This document shows positions 1-12,382 of a DNA stretch of 13,360 nucleotides, one piece after another; within the stretch, counting starts at the first letter, position 1; each line of letters begins with the position of its first letter. Position numbers and translations under genes: made by a program. The notes under the pieces were generated by a model. The model ran no database searches, had not been told where the DNA came from, and worked only from the letters and a program-made list of their open reading frames with translations. The stretch comes from Entrophospora sp. SA101 (Eukaryota; Glomeromycota; Glomeromycetes; Entrophosporales; Entrophosporaceae). The stretch is taken from positions 1-13,360 of the forward strand of contig CAUDNR010000343.1 of assembly GCA_958430865.1 (NCBI GenBank), given 5' to 3'.

Positions 1-880
1 TATGCTGCATTATTAAACACGGACTATGTAAAGAATGATACTTTCAACAAAAACTTCTTTAAAGATTGGCAAGTTATCTTGGAAGAATCTGAAGAAAATC
101 CACTAATTGAGGATTTTGAAAAATGTGATTTACTTCTATATATGATTATTTACAAGAAGAAAAGGAACAAAGAAAGAATTTTCCAAAAGAGGAAAAACAA
201 AGGTTGAAAGATGAAAAGACCAGAGTTGATGAATTTTATGGTTATCGTTACTTAGATGGATGTAAAGAAAAAGTTGGTAATTTTAGAATTGAGCCACCTG
301 GTTTTGTTTAGAGGTCGTGGTGATCATCCTAAAACTGGTTCATTGAAGTCAAGAGTCACCCTCAAGCAAATAACAAATAATATCAGTAAAGATGCACTTA
401 TCCTTCCTCCGCCTGCTGGCCACTCCTGGGGTGGTATTCTACGTTATAACACAGTTACCTGACTCACCACCTGGAAGGAGAATGTAAATGACAGTAGAAA
501 ATATGTGTTTTTAGCAGCCAATAGCTCACTTAAAGGTCAAAGTGACTTGAAAAAATTTGAAAAGCTAGGGAACTTGATAAACACATAGAAAAAATTTGCT
601 GTGATTTAAAATATAGACTCAGTTCAGTTTGTCAATGCGCTACGGCTATGTATCTTATTGACAGGCTTGCACTAAGAGCAGGAAATGAAAAAACTGGTGA
701 AGAAGCGGATACTGTGAACATATTACTTTAGTAGCACCAAAGACAGTTGAGTTTGATTTTTTAGCTAAAGATTCAGTAAGATATGTAAATTCAGCAGAAG
801 TAATAAAACAAGTCTTCAAAAATCTTAAAATATTTATTAAGGATAAGGGACCCACTGAACCATTATTTGACAGATTAATG

Positions 881-1009
881 GTATAAAAAAAAATATATAT
901 ATTTTTAAAATTTCAAATTTCATACATTGCATATATATATATATATATATACATACATGTGTGTGTTCTATTAATGAATTCAAAATTTTCTTTAAAAAAA
1001 TTATTTTAG
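881..1009 (+). other. TOP1 pseudogene intron with (AT)n tract
   Basis: A GT-AG intron in phase 0 joins FDRLM to TQDLNRHL. It contains an AT dinucleotide run at about 931-950, followed by a short GT run near 959-966. The splice signals still look usable although the host gene is broken. Confidence 0.8.
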
Positions 1010-1252
1010 ACTCAAGATTTGAATAGACATTTATCTGAATTCACGGAGGGACTAACTACCAAAGTGTTCTGTACATAAAATGCATCTCGTACCTTCCAAA
1101 TTGAGCTAAAGAAAGAGATGGAGGATGCTACTACTGTAACAGAGAAAATGATAGCATATAATAAAGCAAACAGACAGGTTGCTATTTTATGTAACCATCA
1201 ACATTCCGTCAGCAAGGTTCATGATAATCAAATCAATAGAATTGACAATAAG

Positions 1253-1325
1253 GCATTTTTTTTTTATCATGATTATTGTTAATTTCTTAAATAAATTCAC
1301 ATGTATGTATTCTTTAATATGTTAG
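1253..1325 (+). other. TOP1 pseudogene intron with GC donor
   Basis: The alignment requires an intron between the exon ending IDNK (1252) and the exon starting VHALKYQRN (1326). The donor reads AAG|GCATTT instead of GT, and the acceptor is GTTAG. Phase is 0. It may be a true GC-AG intron or a GT donor mutated during decay; the matching GC donor in the intact helicase gene makes the first plausible. Confidence 0.7.
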
Positions 1326-1971
1326 GTCCATGCTTTGAAATACCAAAGAAATAGATGTAAAATGGAATTGTTGAATCTTGACCCTGGATTAAAAACAAGA
1401 GAGCCTCAACTATTTGAACCAGAATCAGACATGGAAGAGGAATGGATAATTGAGCATGAGAAGCAATTGATGGAAAGGGAACATTTGGCAGCTGTAAAAA
1501 AATTTGAAAGAGATAATGAAAAGCTTACAGGAGAAGGAAAGTCACCTAAACCTGATGAGAATCTTAAACAATTATTAAAAAACATTGATGAAAAAAAGAA
1601 GGTATTGAAGAATGAACAAAAATCTGGAAAGGTCAGTCTGAGAAAAGGACAAACAAGTGAAAAACTCCAGATCCAAATAGAAAAATTGACAGAATGTATT
1701 AAAACCACCAAATTATTAAAACAAGATAAAGAGGACAACAAGACAACTGCGTTAGGCACATTGAAAATCCATTACTTAGGCCCACAGATCTCTGTTGCAT
1801 GGTGCAAAAAATATGATGTGCCAATCACTAAAATTTTCAACAAGTGCTTCCATGAAAAGTTCCAGTGGGCGTTGGATGTAGATGCAGATTGGGTGAGTTT
1901 TTTTTTTTTTAATTAATTTTTTAAATAATAATATATTTAAAATTATTTTTATTATTTTATAGGAATTTTAA

Positions 1972-2532
1972 TCGTTGTGCAGTTATTTTTCATTTGGCCA
2001 TTTTTTGCTTTTGCTATTTTAAACTTGTGAATTTGTACATTGTGCTTGGTATTAAATCTCCACCTGGTGGATGGTTATATTTTTATGCCAATAGAAATTT
2101 TTTTATAATTTAGATCTGATGATAGTAAGGATTCTATTATCATCATCATTAACTATATTATTATTATTATTAATTTAGATTATAAATATGAAAGCTACAA
2201 TTTATATATATACACTCCCTCTATCAATTTCATTGTATTATAAATAATGATAAATTTTAGTGATACAAAATAAACTTATTTTATTCCTGTAATCAATCCA
2301 AAGATAAATTCATGCTAAGCTTAAAATCTTATTTTCACTTTGGCATTGACTTGGTTGTACTGGCTTTATTCAATTTCAATCTGGCTGATACTTTTCTAGT
2401 TACATTTTTAAGAAAACAAATACAAGTAAATTGGTTTTTAAACTAATCCTAAAGTAAGCTTATTCGATTGTTTGTTTATTATTTATTTATTAGATAAGTC
2501 GTAACAAATAATAATTTATTTAAAAAAAATGA
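1972..2532. other. Intergenic, no gene seen
   Basis: AT-rich sequence between the TOP1 stop and the open frame of the BTB-BACK-TLDc fragment. It has an ATT run near 2155-2172. I looked here for the missing BTB N-terminus and for TOP1 or BTB exons on both strands and saw none. Confidence 0.6.
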
Positions 2533-3701
2533 CTATTTAAAAGATTTTTATATGCGCTTAATATAAAATTAGTCAACCATGAAAGTGTTGATGTATTAAA
2601 TTTATTAATTGCTGCCGATGAGCTTGGTCTTGACTCGCTTTACAATATTGCAATAGTTTCCTTTGTCAATGACCATGATGACTATATAAATAATAACACA
2701 GTTAAAATCCTAAGATTAATATACTCTAAAGAAAGATTTGATGGATTGAAAAACATCTGTTTAGTAAAAATTTGCAATTATAGCGAAAAATTATTTCAAT
2801 CAAGTGAATATGAATTATTGGAAGAACAAATTCTATTGGAGATTCTCAAAAGAGACGATTTTTATGTTGACGAAATAGATGTTTGGGAAAATATTATTAA
2901 ATGGGGATTAGCAAGACATCCAGAAATTAATAATCATGATGTTGAAGTTTGGTCAGAACAGCACTTTTCCAAAGTTGGAACTACAATAAAAGAATTGATT
3001 TCTTCAATCAGATTCAAAGATATCTCTAACAAGGATTTTTATCATAAAATTTCACAATATCAATCGCTTTTCCCCAAGGATTTGTGGAAACAAGTTTCGC
3101 AATATTTTATAGTTCCTGATCGATCAACTTTAAATTTATTGCCATCTAGAAATTCAAAACTTGACTCAATTATAATTAATAAAAAGCTACTTTTGCCTTT
3201 TGCAAGTTTGATCGACAGAAAAAGTTTGCCATATAGCTTAATCAGTGAAGTTAAATATGAGTTTAAGCTTTTATATCGTAGTAGTAAGGATGGCTTAAAC
3301 ATAAATATATTTCATGGTAAATGTAATGATATCGATAGAACTCTTGCAGTTGCCAAGATACAAAATTCTGATCAAGTAATTGGTGGTTACAATCCATTAA
3401 GTTGGAATGGAGGTAGTTTATTTGGTAAATACAAAAGAACAACGGAAAGTTTTATTTTTAATGTAAGCAATAGAAATGATTCAAATACCATACAATACAG
3501 CTACGTCAATAATGACAAACATTCAATTCTGTGTGGTATATTGTATTTACCTATTTTTGGTCATGGTAGTGATATATGTTTTGAAGATGATGGCAGTATT
3601 GTTAGTAAGCCGATACTTATAATAACATTAATATAGTACATGGTAGTAAATTTGATGTTTTGGAAGTATTTCAAATAATTGATAGGAATATATATAAGTA
3701 A
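2533..3701 (+). pseudogene. BTB-BACK-TLDc protein, 5'-truncated and frameshifted near the 3' end
   Basis: The frame is open from 2533 (after TGA 2530-2532) to a TAG at 3634-3636. It starts inside a BTB domain (RFLYAL, then HESVDVLNLLIAADELGL near 2578-2634). A BACK domain follows (about 2650-3115, with LLEILKRDDFYVDEIDVWE and IKWGLA), then a TLDc domain (about 3160-3700, with SLIDRK, YEFKLLYRSSKDG, QVIGGYNPLSWNG and FGHGSDICFEDDG). After about 3610 the TLDc ending continues in another frame (HGSKFDVLEVFQIID) to TAA at 3699-3701, so one base has been lost or two gained at about 3607-3617. No ATG-led first exon supplying the missing BTB residues was found upstream. BTB-BACK proteins commonly act as cullin-3 adaptors; TLDc is linked to V-ATPase and oxidation resistance. 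Such genes are numerous in arbuscular mycorrhizal fungi. It could still be transcribed, but not as a standard full-length protein. Confidence 0.85.
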
Positions 3702-4040
3702 ATTTCTATTTTTATTTTATTTTACTACTATACTTAATTATTATTCATTTTAAACGACGATTTATTTTATATACATATATCCTAGTTTTTATTAATATTA
3801 AAATCAAGTGATTCCTAAAATAAGATTAAATGAACCGTCTTCTTACATTACTCTCTTGATTTTAATCCATAGCTGTAATATATTCACATTTCATTTTGGC
3901 ATAATCGTATCGCGTGAAACACATCTCTAACCATAAAAGCCATGAATGACCAACAAGTCATATGCCAACACTATGTTACAGCACACCCATATAATAATAA
4001 ATAATAAAATCCCAGGTTCAAAAAAAAACAAAATATAAAA
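3702..4040. other. Intergenic, upstream of RIB5 fragment
   Basis: AT-rich with no open frame that I recognise. The last 20 bases before the ATG at 4041 are almost all A, a leader style also seen before both KCTD start codons. This may be what is left of the riboflavin synthase promoter. Confidence 0.5.
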
Positions 4041-4440
4041 ATGTTTACAAGTCGTGTACACACAGGAGAAGTATTTGAAATTTTAGCCTTGGACAATTCA
4101 ATTAGTGATGGAGGTGGTTGTTCAATTACGATTGGTAAAACTGGATCTGTTTTAATTGTTTGTAAGAATGGTGATAGCATCTCTGTCAATGGTTTGTACT
4201 TTATAATTAATTTAGTCTTGTTAGAATTAAATGATAATTGATTAATTGAATTTTTATTATTTGATTTTTGAAGGAATTTGTCTAACGGTAACAAGATTCG
4301 ATAGTTTGGCTTCATGATTTGAAGTTGAACTTCCACCTGAAACTCTTAGAAGAACGAATCTTGGAGAATTAAAAATTGGTGATAAAGTAAATTTAGTAAG
4401 ACCTTTAACATCATCATTTAATGATGAACATTTTCTACAA
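4041..4440 (+). pseudogene. RIB5: Riboflavin synthase, N-terminal barrel only, with in-frame stop
   Basis: Riboflavin synthase dismutates 6,7-dimethyl-8-ribityllumazine to riboflavin with two similar beta-barrel domains. Exon 1 (4041-4191) gives MFT at the start, then GGGCSITIGKTGSVL and GDSISVNG. Intron 4192-4273 (82 bases, GTTTGT...GAAG) splits a Gly codon. Exon 2 resumes as ICLTVTRFDSLAS, stop, FEVELPPETLRRTNLGELK, IGDKVNLVRP and DEHFLQ, matching the first lumazine-binding domain up to the HFxQ motif. The TGA at 4315-4317 interrupts it. At 4441 a clear donor GTAAGT follows Gln, where the family continues GHVD, but the second barrel is absent from the rest of the window. The MFTG-IVE start is also altered (MFTSRV). 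An enzyme lacking the second barrel would not be expected to work. The organism presumably has an intact copy elsewhere. Confidence 0.87.
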
Positions 4441-4467
4441 GTAAGTTTTAACAATCAGTCAATATAT

Positions 4468-4830
4468 ATGATTCGTAACAATAACAAAGAAACTTTCCTC
4501 TTACCCTCTTCGCCGTCTTCTTTTAACTGCAAGCATAAATGCGATATATGTCAAAGGTCTTATAATCGATTAGAACATTTAGTTCGTCATAGTAGAGTAC
4601 ATACTGGAGAGAAGAAATCACATGAATGCAATTGGGGCAGATGTACCAAAAAATTCTCCAGATCAGATCAACTCACAAGACATCGTCGAACACATAATAA
4701 CAATTCATTACGGCATAAATTGAAATTATCAGATGGTTCGTCATATATTCGTATCGGTGGAGTAGGATTGGTTGTTAAAACCATTATGCCATTGAAAGAA
4801 AGTGGTGATAAAGTGAAATCAAAATTATGA
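4468..4830 (+). CDS. Two-finger C2H2 zinc-finger protein, Mig1/CreA-like, fused in frame to RIB5 fragment
   Basis: From the ATG at 4468 this is 120 residues. Two adjacent fingers are seen. Finger 1 is C-X2-C-X12-H-X3-H (CDICQ...RLEHLVRHSRVH), then the linker TGEKKSHE. Finger 2 is C-X4-C-X12-H-X3-H (CNWGRC...RSDQLTRHRRTH). The spacing and the helices RLEHxxRH and RSDxLTRH are those of the Mig1/CreA carbon-catabolite repressors, which bind GC-rich SYGGGG-type sites. The 34 residues after the fingers (GVGLVVKTIMPLKESGDK region) are not recognised, and no repression domain is seen. The frame is open upstream without a stop to 4318, so it is continuous with riboflavin synthase exon 2. The ATG at 4468 falls just inside what should be the next RIB5 intron. 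It may be an independent small gene, a new chimera, or a truncated finger gene dropped into RIB5. Confidence 0.7.
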   Translation: MIRNNNKETFLLPSSPSSFNCKHKCDICQRSYNRLEHLVRHSRVHTGEKKSHECNWGRCTKKFSRSDQLTRHRRTHNNNSLRHKLKLSDGSSYIRIGGVGLVVKTIMPLKESGDKVKSKL

Positions 4831-4948
4831 TGGTAATAAATGAAAATTATATCGAATAAGAAATATTTGGATAAATAAATTAAAATAAATGACATAGTAT
4901 AGTGCTTAATTTATCTGATAAATTAAACAAATAATTATACTCTTTATT

Positions 4949-5704
4949 TCAGTTAATAATATTAATTAAAAAATCAGAATTCCATGATATGGCTAAATTC
5001 GGCATATCATAATATCCATATTGGCATTCTATACTCGGAAATTTGATTTCTAATTTCTCTTTAATTTTGCTATGAATTATTTGGATAGCATTATAACAAT
5101 TATTAACTCCAATTTCAAGATCGGAAGTACAAATCTTATTATCATCTGAAAACTTAAAAGAAATATATGTTTCAAATCTTTCCAATGACTTGTAAATTGG
5201 TTCTTCTAAAACATTTATAATATCATCAATAATTTTCCTATGTTTTAAACTAACTTCACGCAATCTTTGATTTGGAAAAGGTATTTGAAAATAATCCAAT
5301 TCATTTTCAAGTTCCATTCGTGATATATTAAAATTGTCCGCTTTCCGGCTATGATCAAATGGATCCCATAAATATTTACCTGTACGGTAATATTCCATTA
5401 TATAATGAAAAGCTCTTCCATTTCTATCAAAAAAATATTCATTGTCATTATCAGTTGGTTTTAAAAGACTTTTATTTCTCTCTTGAAACATTGTGCCTAA
5501 GAGTGTATTTGGATATTGTGTAAGTGTTGATATATAAGTCACATACTTTTATTTTTTTTTTCAAAAATGATTAATTCAATTAACGTTATAAAAGCCATTA
5601 TTATTTGAAGTTAAATATACACATACTTTAATGCCTCCAACATTCAAAGTAACTCTTTCGTCAATATCTTTGGTTTCTCTTTGATGATTACTACTTTCCT
5701 CCAT
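4949..5704 (-). CDS. KCTD-like protein with BTB/T1 tetramerisation domain, copy A1
   Basis: Two exons: 5627-5704 (26 codons from the ATG) and 4949-5545, with an 81-base intron (GTATGT...AAAAG), giving 224 residues and a TGA stop. Splicing joins VTLNVGGIK to YVTYISTLTQYPNTLLGTMF, rebuilding a full potassium-channel tetramerisation (T1/BTB) fold at about residues 18-113. It has the hallmarks LNVGG, YPNTLLG, EYFFDRNGRAFHYI, EYYRTGKY and LDYFQIP. The C-terminal 100 residues are charged and not recognised. No membrane segment is present, so this is a soluble KCTD-type protein, not a channel. Family members usually oligomerise, and some act as cullin-3 adaptors; the role here is unknown. The ATG follows a run of A, as in copy A2. 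The gene converges on the zinc-finger ORF 118 bases away. Confidence 0.87.
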
Positions 5705-5837
5705 GTTTTTTTTTTATTGTTATAATTTTTAATGTCGTATTAATGTTATCGGATCAGTATTGTTACAGATATCTGGATATTTTTAGGGGGATATATCCAT
5801 TTAATATCAAACTTACTTTATACAGATAATCCAAATA

Positions 5838-6128
5838 TTATAAGAGGATAAATGTTTTGGTGTGGGAAAATTTACTAAAACGATTCACACGTTCACGAAA
5901 ATTTTTTATAACTGTTGCAAATTTTAGTTTTAAAGTACGAGAATGACTATAAACTTCATCATCATCTGTAAAATAGTGTATCCTTCTACAAGCATCTATT
6001 GACTTATAAATCTTCCCATCCAAAAAACCTACAATTTTCTTGACAGTTTCAAACCAATTTCGTACAATCTTTGGTTTGGATAAGGTATTTGGAAATAATC
6101 AAATTCAAGTTTCTTTTGTGAGATCAAC
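5838..6128 (-). pseudogene. Decayed KCTD-like paralogue B1, C-terminal remnant
   Basis: Read on the minus strand it begins at the end of a T1 domain (EFDYFQIPYPNQRLYEIGLK, about 6050-6120), then shifts frame into VGFLDGKIYKSIDACRR and DEVYSHSRTLKLK (about 5935-6025). Another frame change separates it from NSYKKF. The same C-terminal signature (ACR..., EVxYSHSRT) recurs in fragment B2 and is distantly like the tail of the intact genes. The T1 domain proper is missing: the sequence stops at about 6128, where unit 2 of the duplication begins. It was probably cut by the duplication breakpoint. Confidence 0.72.
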
Positions 6129-6285
6129 AAAACTTGATACTTTTGATAATAATAATAGTTAAAATTATATTGAATAAGAAATATTTAGATGAAAATTTAA
6201 AAAATTTAATATGATAACATATAGTGCTTAATCTATCTGATAAATTAAACAATCAAGTTAACAAATAATTGTACAATTAATAATA

Positions 6286-7053
6286 TTAATTAACAAAATC
6301 ATAATTCAATGTTATCCTTAATTGACGATAATTATTATAATTATAATTCATGAATTTTATACCCGGAAATTTCTTCTCTAATTCCTTTTCAATATTGTCA
6401 CTAAGTATTCGAAGACCCTTATAACAATTATTAATATTAACTCCAGTTTCAAGATCGGAAATACAAATCTTATTATCCTTTGAAAACTCAAAAGAAATAG
6501 ATGTTTCAAGATTTTCCAATGACTTGTAAATTGGTTCTTCTAAAACGTTTATAATATCATCAATAAATTTCCTATGTTTTAAACCAATTTCACGCAATCT
6601 TTGATTTGGAAAAGGTATTTGAAAATAATCCAATTCATTTTCAACTTCCATTCGTGATATATTAAAATTGTCCGCTTTCCGGCTATGATCAAATGGATCC
6701 CATAAATATTTACCTGTACGGTAATATTCCATTATATAATGAAAAGCTCTTCCATTTCTATCAAAAAAATATTCATTGTCATTATCAGTTGGTTTTAAAA
6801 GACTTTTATTTCTCTCTTGAAACATTGTGCCTAAGAGTGTATTTGGATATTGTGTAAGTGTTGATATATAAGTCACATACTTTTATTTTTTTTTTTTCAA
6901 AAATAAAAATTTTAATAATTACTTCAATTAATGTTATAAAAAGCCATTATTATTTGAAGCTAAATATTCACATACTTTAATGCCTCCAACATTCAAAGTA
7001 ATTCTTTCGTTAATATCTTTGGTTTCTCTTTGATGATTACTACTTTCCTCCAT
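6286..7053 (-). CDS. KCTD-like protein with BTB/T1 tetramerisation domain, copy A2
   Basis: Two exons: 6976-7053 and 6286-6879, with a 96-base intron, giving 223 residues and a TAA stop. Exon 1 differs from copy A1 at two residues (Asp15 to Asn, Val18 to Ile). The T1 domain from Tyr27 to about residue 104 is identical to A1. The last 90 residues diverge strongly: A1 ends SWNSDFLINIIN and A2 ends TLNYDFVN. Hallmarks are the same as in A1 (LNVGG, EYFFDRNGRAFHYI, LDYFQIP), with no membrane segment. Both copies are intact, so both may be expressed. If T1 domains mix, the two products could form hetero-oligomers with different tails (inference). Confidence 0.87.
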
Positions 7054-7189
7054 GTTTTTTTTTTTTATGAGGATGTATCCGTTTAATAATCAACAAAACT
7101 TTATACTAATACTAATACTAATATGGATATCTAGATATTTTCCCGTTAAATGGGAAGATTTTACAAATGATACACATATAAACTCGATG

Positions 7190-7700
7190 AGTCGAACGCA
7201 AGCAATCAATTGTTTAAAGTACTTTATAATATAAATAAATGTCTGACTTATCGCATTTACAAGTGATAATAGTCCATTTACCAAAATTGTGAAATTATTC
7301 ACATAATTACATTCCCAAGCCTGAAAGTTATTTCTCAATTCTTCTTTGATTCTTTTGTGATATATTTTGCATATTTTATAACTGTTGCTAGTTTTAATTT
7401 TAACAGTACGAGAATGACTATATATTACTTCTTCATCTGTAAAAATAGTGTATCCTTGCTTTCTACAAGCATTCATTGACCCATATATCTTTTCCCTCTA
7501 AAAAACCTACAATTTCCTCTATAATTTTTTATGTTTCAAGTCATAATCAAAACCTTTCTTGCGATATCAACAAACAATTTTCTGATACTCTGCTACTGCT
7601 ACGATATCATTCCATTATATAGTGAGATGCCCTTCCATTTCTATCAAAAAAATATTCATTACTATTATTAGTTGGTTTAATAAATTTTCAAGAAGCATCA
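7190..7700 (-). pseudogene. Decayed KCTD-like paralogue B2
   Basis: On the minus strand, T1 residues NEYFFDRNGRASHYIME appear at about 7610-7665. A stop and frameshifts follow, then IIEEIVGFLEGK (about 7497-7535), then a long open stretch with NACRKQGYTIFTDEEVIYSHSRT and YHKRIKEELRNNFQAWECN (about 7300-7476). The T1 start, the LDYFQIP segment and exon 1 are missing or unrecognisable. It is the better preserved of the two B remnants and shows that B once had the same T1-plus-tail plan as the A genes, with a distinct tail. Confidence 0.75.
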
Positions 7701-8458
7701 AAATATTATCAGAAACAAATGATTGTTATTTAAATTAACCAAATTTTTGGTAAGTAAATAGATACTTTAACAGTGATGTCCGTCTGTATTTTCGTTCTGT
7801 GGTCTTTGGAGGCTCTCCTTCCCGAAAATCATATTAAATTATAACTATCGCAGCATTTTTTTCAAACATTTTCACCTTCCCGCAGTACAAAATTCAATCT
7901 CCTTCTGGAAAGAGCGGTTGAGGTTCAGCAATGTTAGATGTTGCAGTTATAGTGACAAATCATAATGATATACAAGGATAATATTGTAACTGAGGCAATG
8001 TATGCATCAGAAGAAGTTAAACGAGCAAAAATCCATGTTGGTTTGGTTAATACATCAATTCTATTTATAGCCAGGAGAAATCTACATTTTATTTATGTCC
8101 ATAATATACAAAACGTTCTAAGCTCGGTGACTTATCCGAGCGAAACTATCTGTGTAGGTAGATGGTTTGTTATACAAATATCATTAAACCTGAAACCATT
8201 ATTTATTTTATTATATAAATATCATTAATACTAACGCTATTTATTTCAAAATTCTTGATAATAATAATAATGAATCTTAGAAATAAGACTAATTTAAATT
8301 AGTAATTATATAAAAAAGTAGCTACAATAGCACATGACACAACAATAATTATTTTATTTATATACATAAAATAAAAACTATGCAATTTAATATTGAAAAT
8401 TTTTTGCCAATATGAAAACATATATATATAAATAAAAAACTCAATTACATTATCATCA
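7701..8458. other. Intergenic, 3' of helicase gene
   Basis: No gene I can assign. A plus-strand frame of 87 codons starts at an ATG at 7965 (TEAMYASEEVKRAKIHVGL near its start) but resembles no family I know. The stretch 7780-7960 is somewhat richer in C and T than its surroundings. A perfect 6-bp GC-rich inverted repeat lies at 8122-8141. The last part should contain the 3' UTR of the helicase gene. Confidence 0.5.
8122..8141. other. Small GC-rich inverted repeat
   Basis: GCTCGG at 8122-8127 and CCGAGC at 8136-8141 pair around an 8-base loop. It stands out in AT-rich sequence, but a 6-bp stem is short and no gene is tied to it. Confidence 0.45.

Positions 8459-12382
<3,924 letters not shown>

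Larger units (their letters stand above)
1..1971 (+). pseudogene. TOP1: DNA topoisomerase I (type IB), 5'-partial and broken
   Basis: Translation in pieces matches eukaryotic topoisomerase IB from the core domain to the C-terminus. Recognisable blocks are KNFFKDW (near 49), [15 protein letters not shown] (near 285-333), LALRAGNEK (near 664-690), [11 protein letters not shown] (near 750-784), CNHQ (near 1190) and AWCKKYDVPITKIFNK (near 1797). The N-terminus lies outside the window. Exons read 1-880, 1010-1252, 1326-1892 and 1963-1971, ending in EF-stop. The frame changes near 129, 303, 561 and 717; the last comes with loss of about eight codons. In-frame stops are TGA at 460-462, where the family has Trp, and TAA at 1076-1078, where it has Tyr. 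By alignment the catalytic residues equivalent to human Lys532, Arg590, His632 and Tyr723 (in KIHYLGP) are kept, but Arg488 reads Glu (KAREL). The last large exon is fully open. The family relaxes DNA supercoils in the nucleus; this copy cannot make a full enzyme. Confidence 0.93.
4831..6150. repeat. Tandem duplication, unit 1 (KCTD-A1 + decayed paralogue B1)
   Basis: Sequence from about 4835 onward is repeated from about 6150 onward. For example GAATAAGAAATATTT occurs at 4853 and 6172, and TAGTGCTTAAT with its following bases occurs at 4899 and 6222. The unit holds an intact minus-strand KCTD-like gene and the C-terminal remains of a related gene upstream of it. Edges are approximate because the outer parts have diverged. 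Confidence 0.8.
6150..7700. repeat. Tandem duplication, unit 2 (KCTD-A2 + decayed paralogue B2)
   Basis: Second copy of the unit that starts near 4835, in the same orientation. The best-preserved part is 6589-6894, with one mismatch against 5255-5560. The right end runs farther than unit 1 because paralogue B is longer here and still shows part of its T1 domain. Confidence 0.8.

Noticed and set aside
1406..1759. 117-codon minus-strand ORF
   Set aside because: Antisense to the open TOP1 exon; its Phe/Ser-rich content is what Lys/Glu-rich coding sequence gives on the other strand.
460..4317. Idea that TGA is read as an amino acid (TGA at a Trp position in TOP1, TGA in RIB5)
   Set aside because: TGA is the natural stop of the intact KCTD-A1 gene and the zinc-finger ORF, intact genes use TGG for Trp, and TOP1 also has TAA and frameshifts.
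3971..4336. 121-codon minus-strand ORF
   Set aside because: It lies antisense to the riboflavin synthase exons, whose homology is clear; no family resemblance of its own.
4050..4610. Shared peptide SRVHTGE in the RIB5 start and in the zinc-finger linker
   Set aside because: The codons differ at several positions, and TGE is typical of both families there; seven residues are best explained by chance.
4831..7700. Repeats as CRISPR or a transposon
   Set aside because: The repeats are two long gene-bearing units, not short spaced repeats; I saw no transposase, terminal inverted repeats or target duplication.
8122..8141. Hairpin as part of a tRNA or small RNA
   Set aside because: No T-loop, anticodon arm or acceptor stem could be built around it; the stem is only six pairs.
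7965..8228. 87-codon plus-strand ORF
   Set aside because: No recognisable family, no intron or context support, and it lies in AT-rich intergenic DNA; kept only as a remark.
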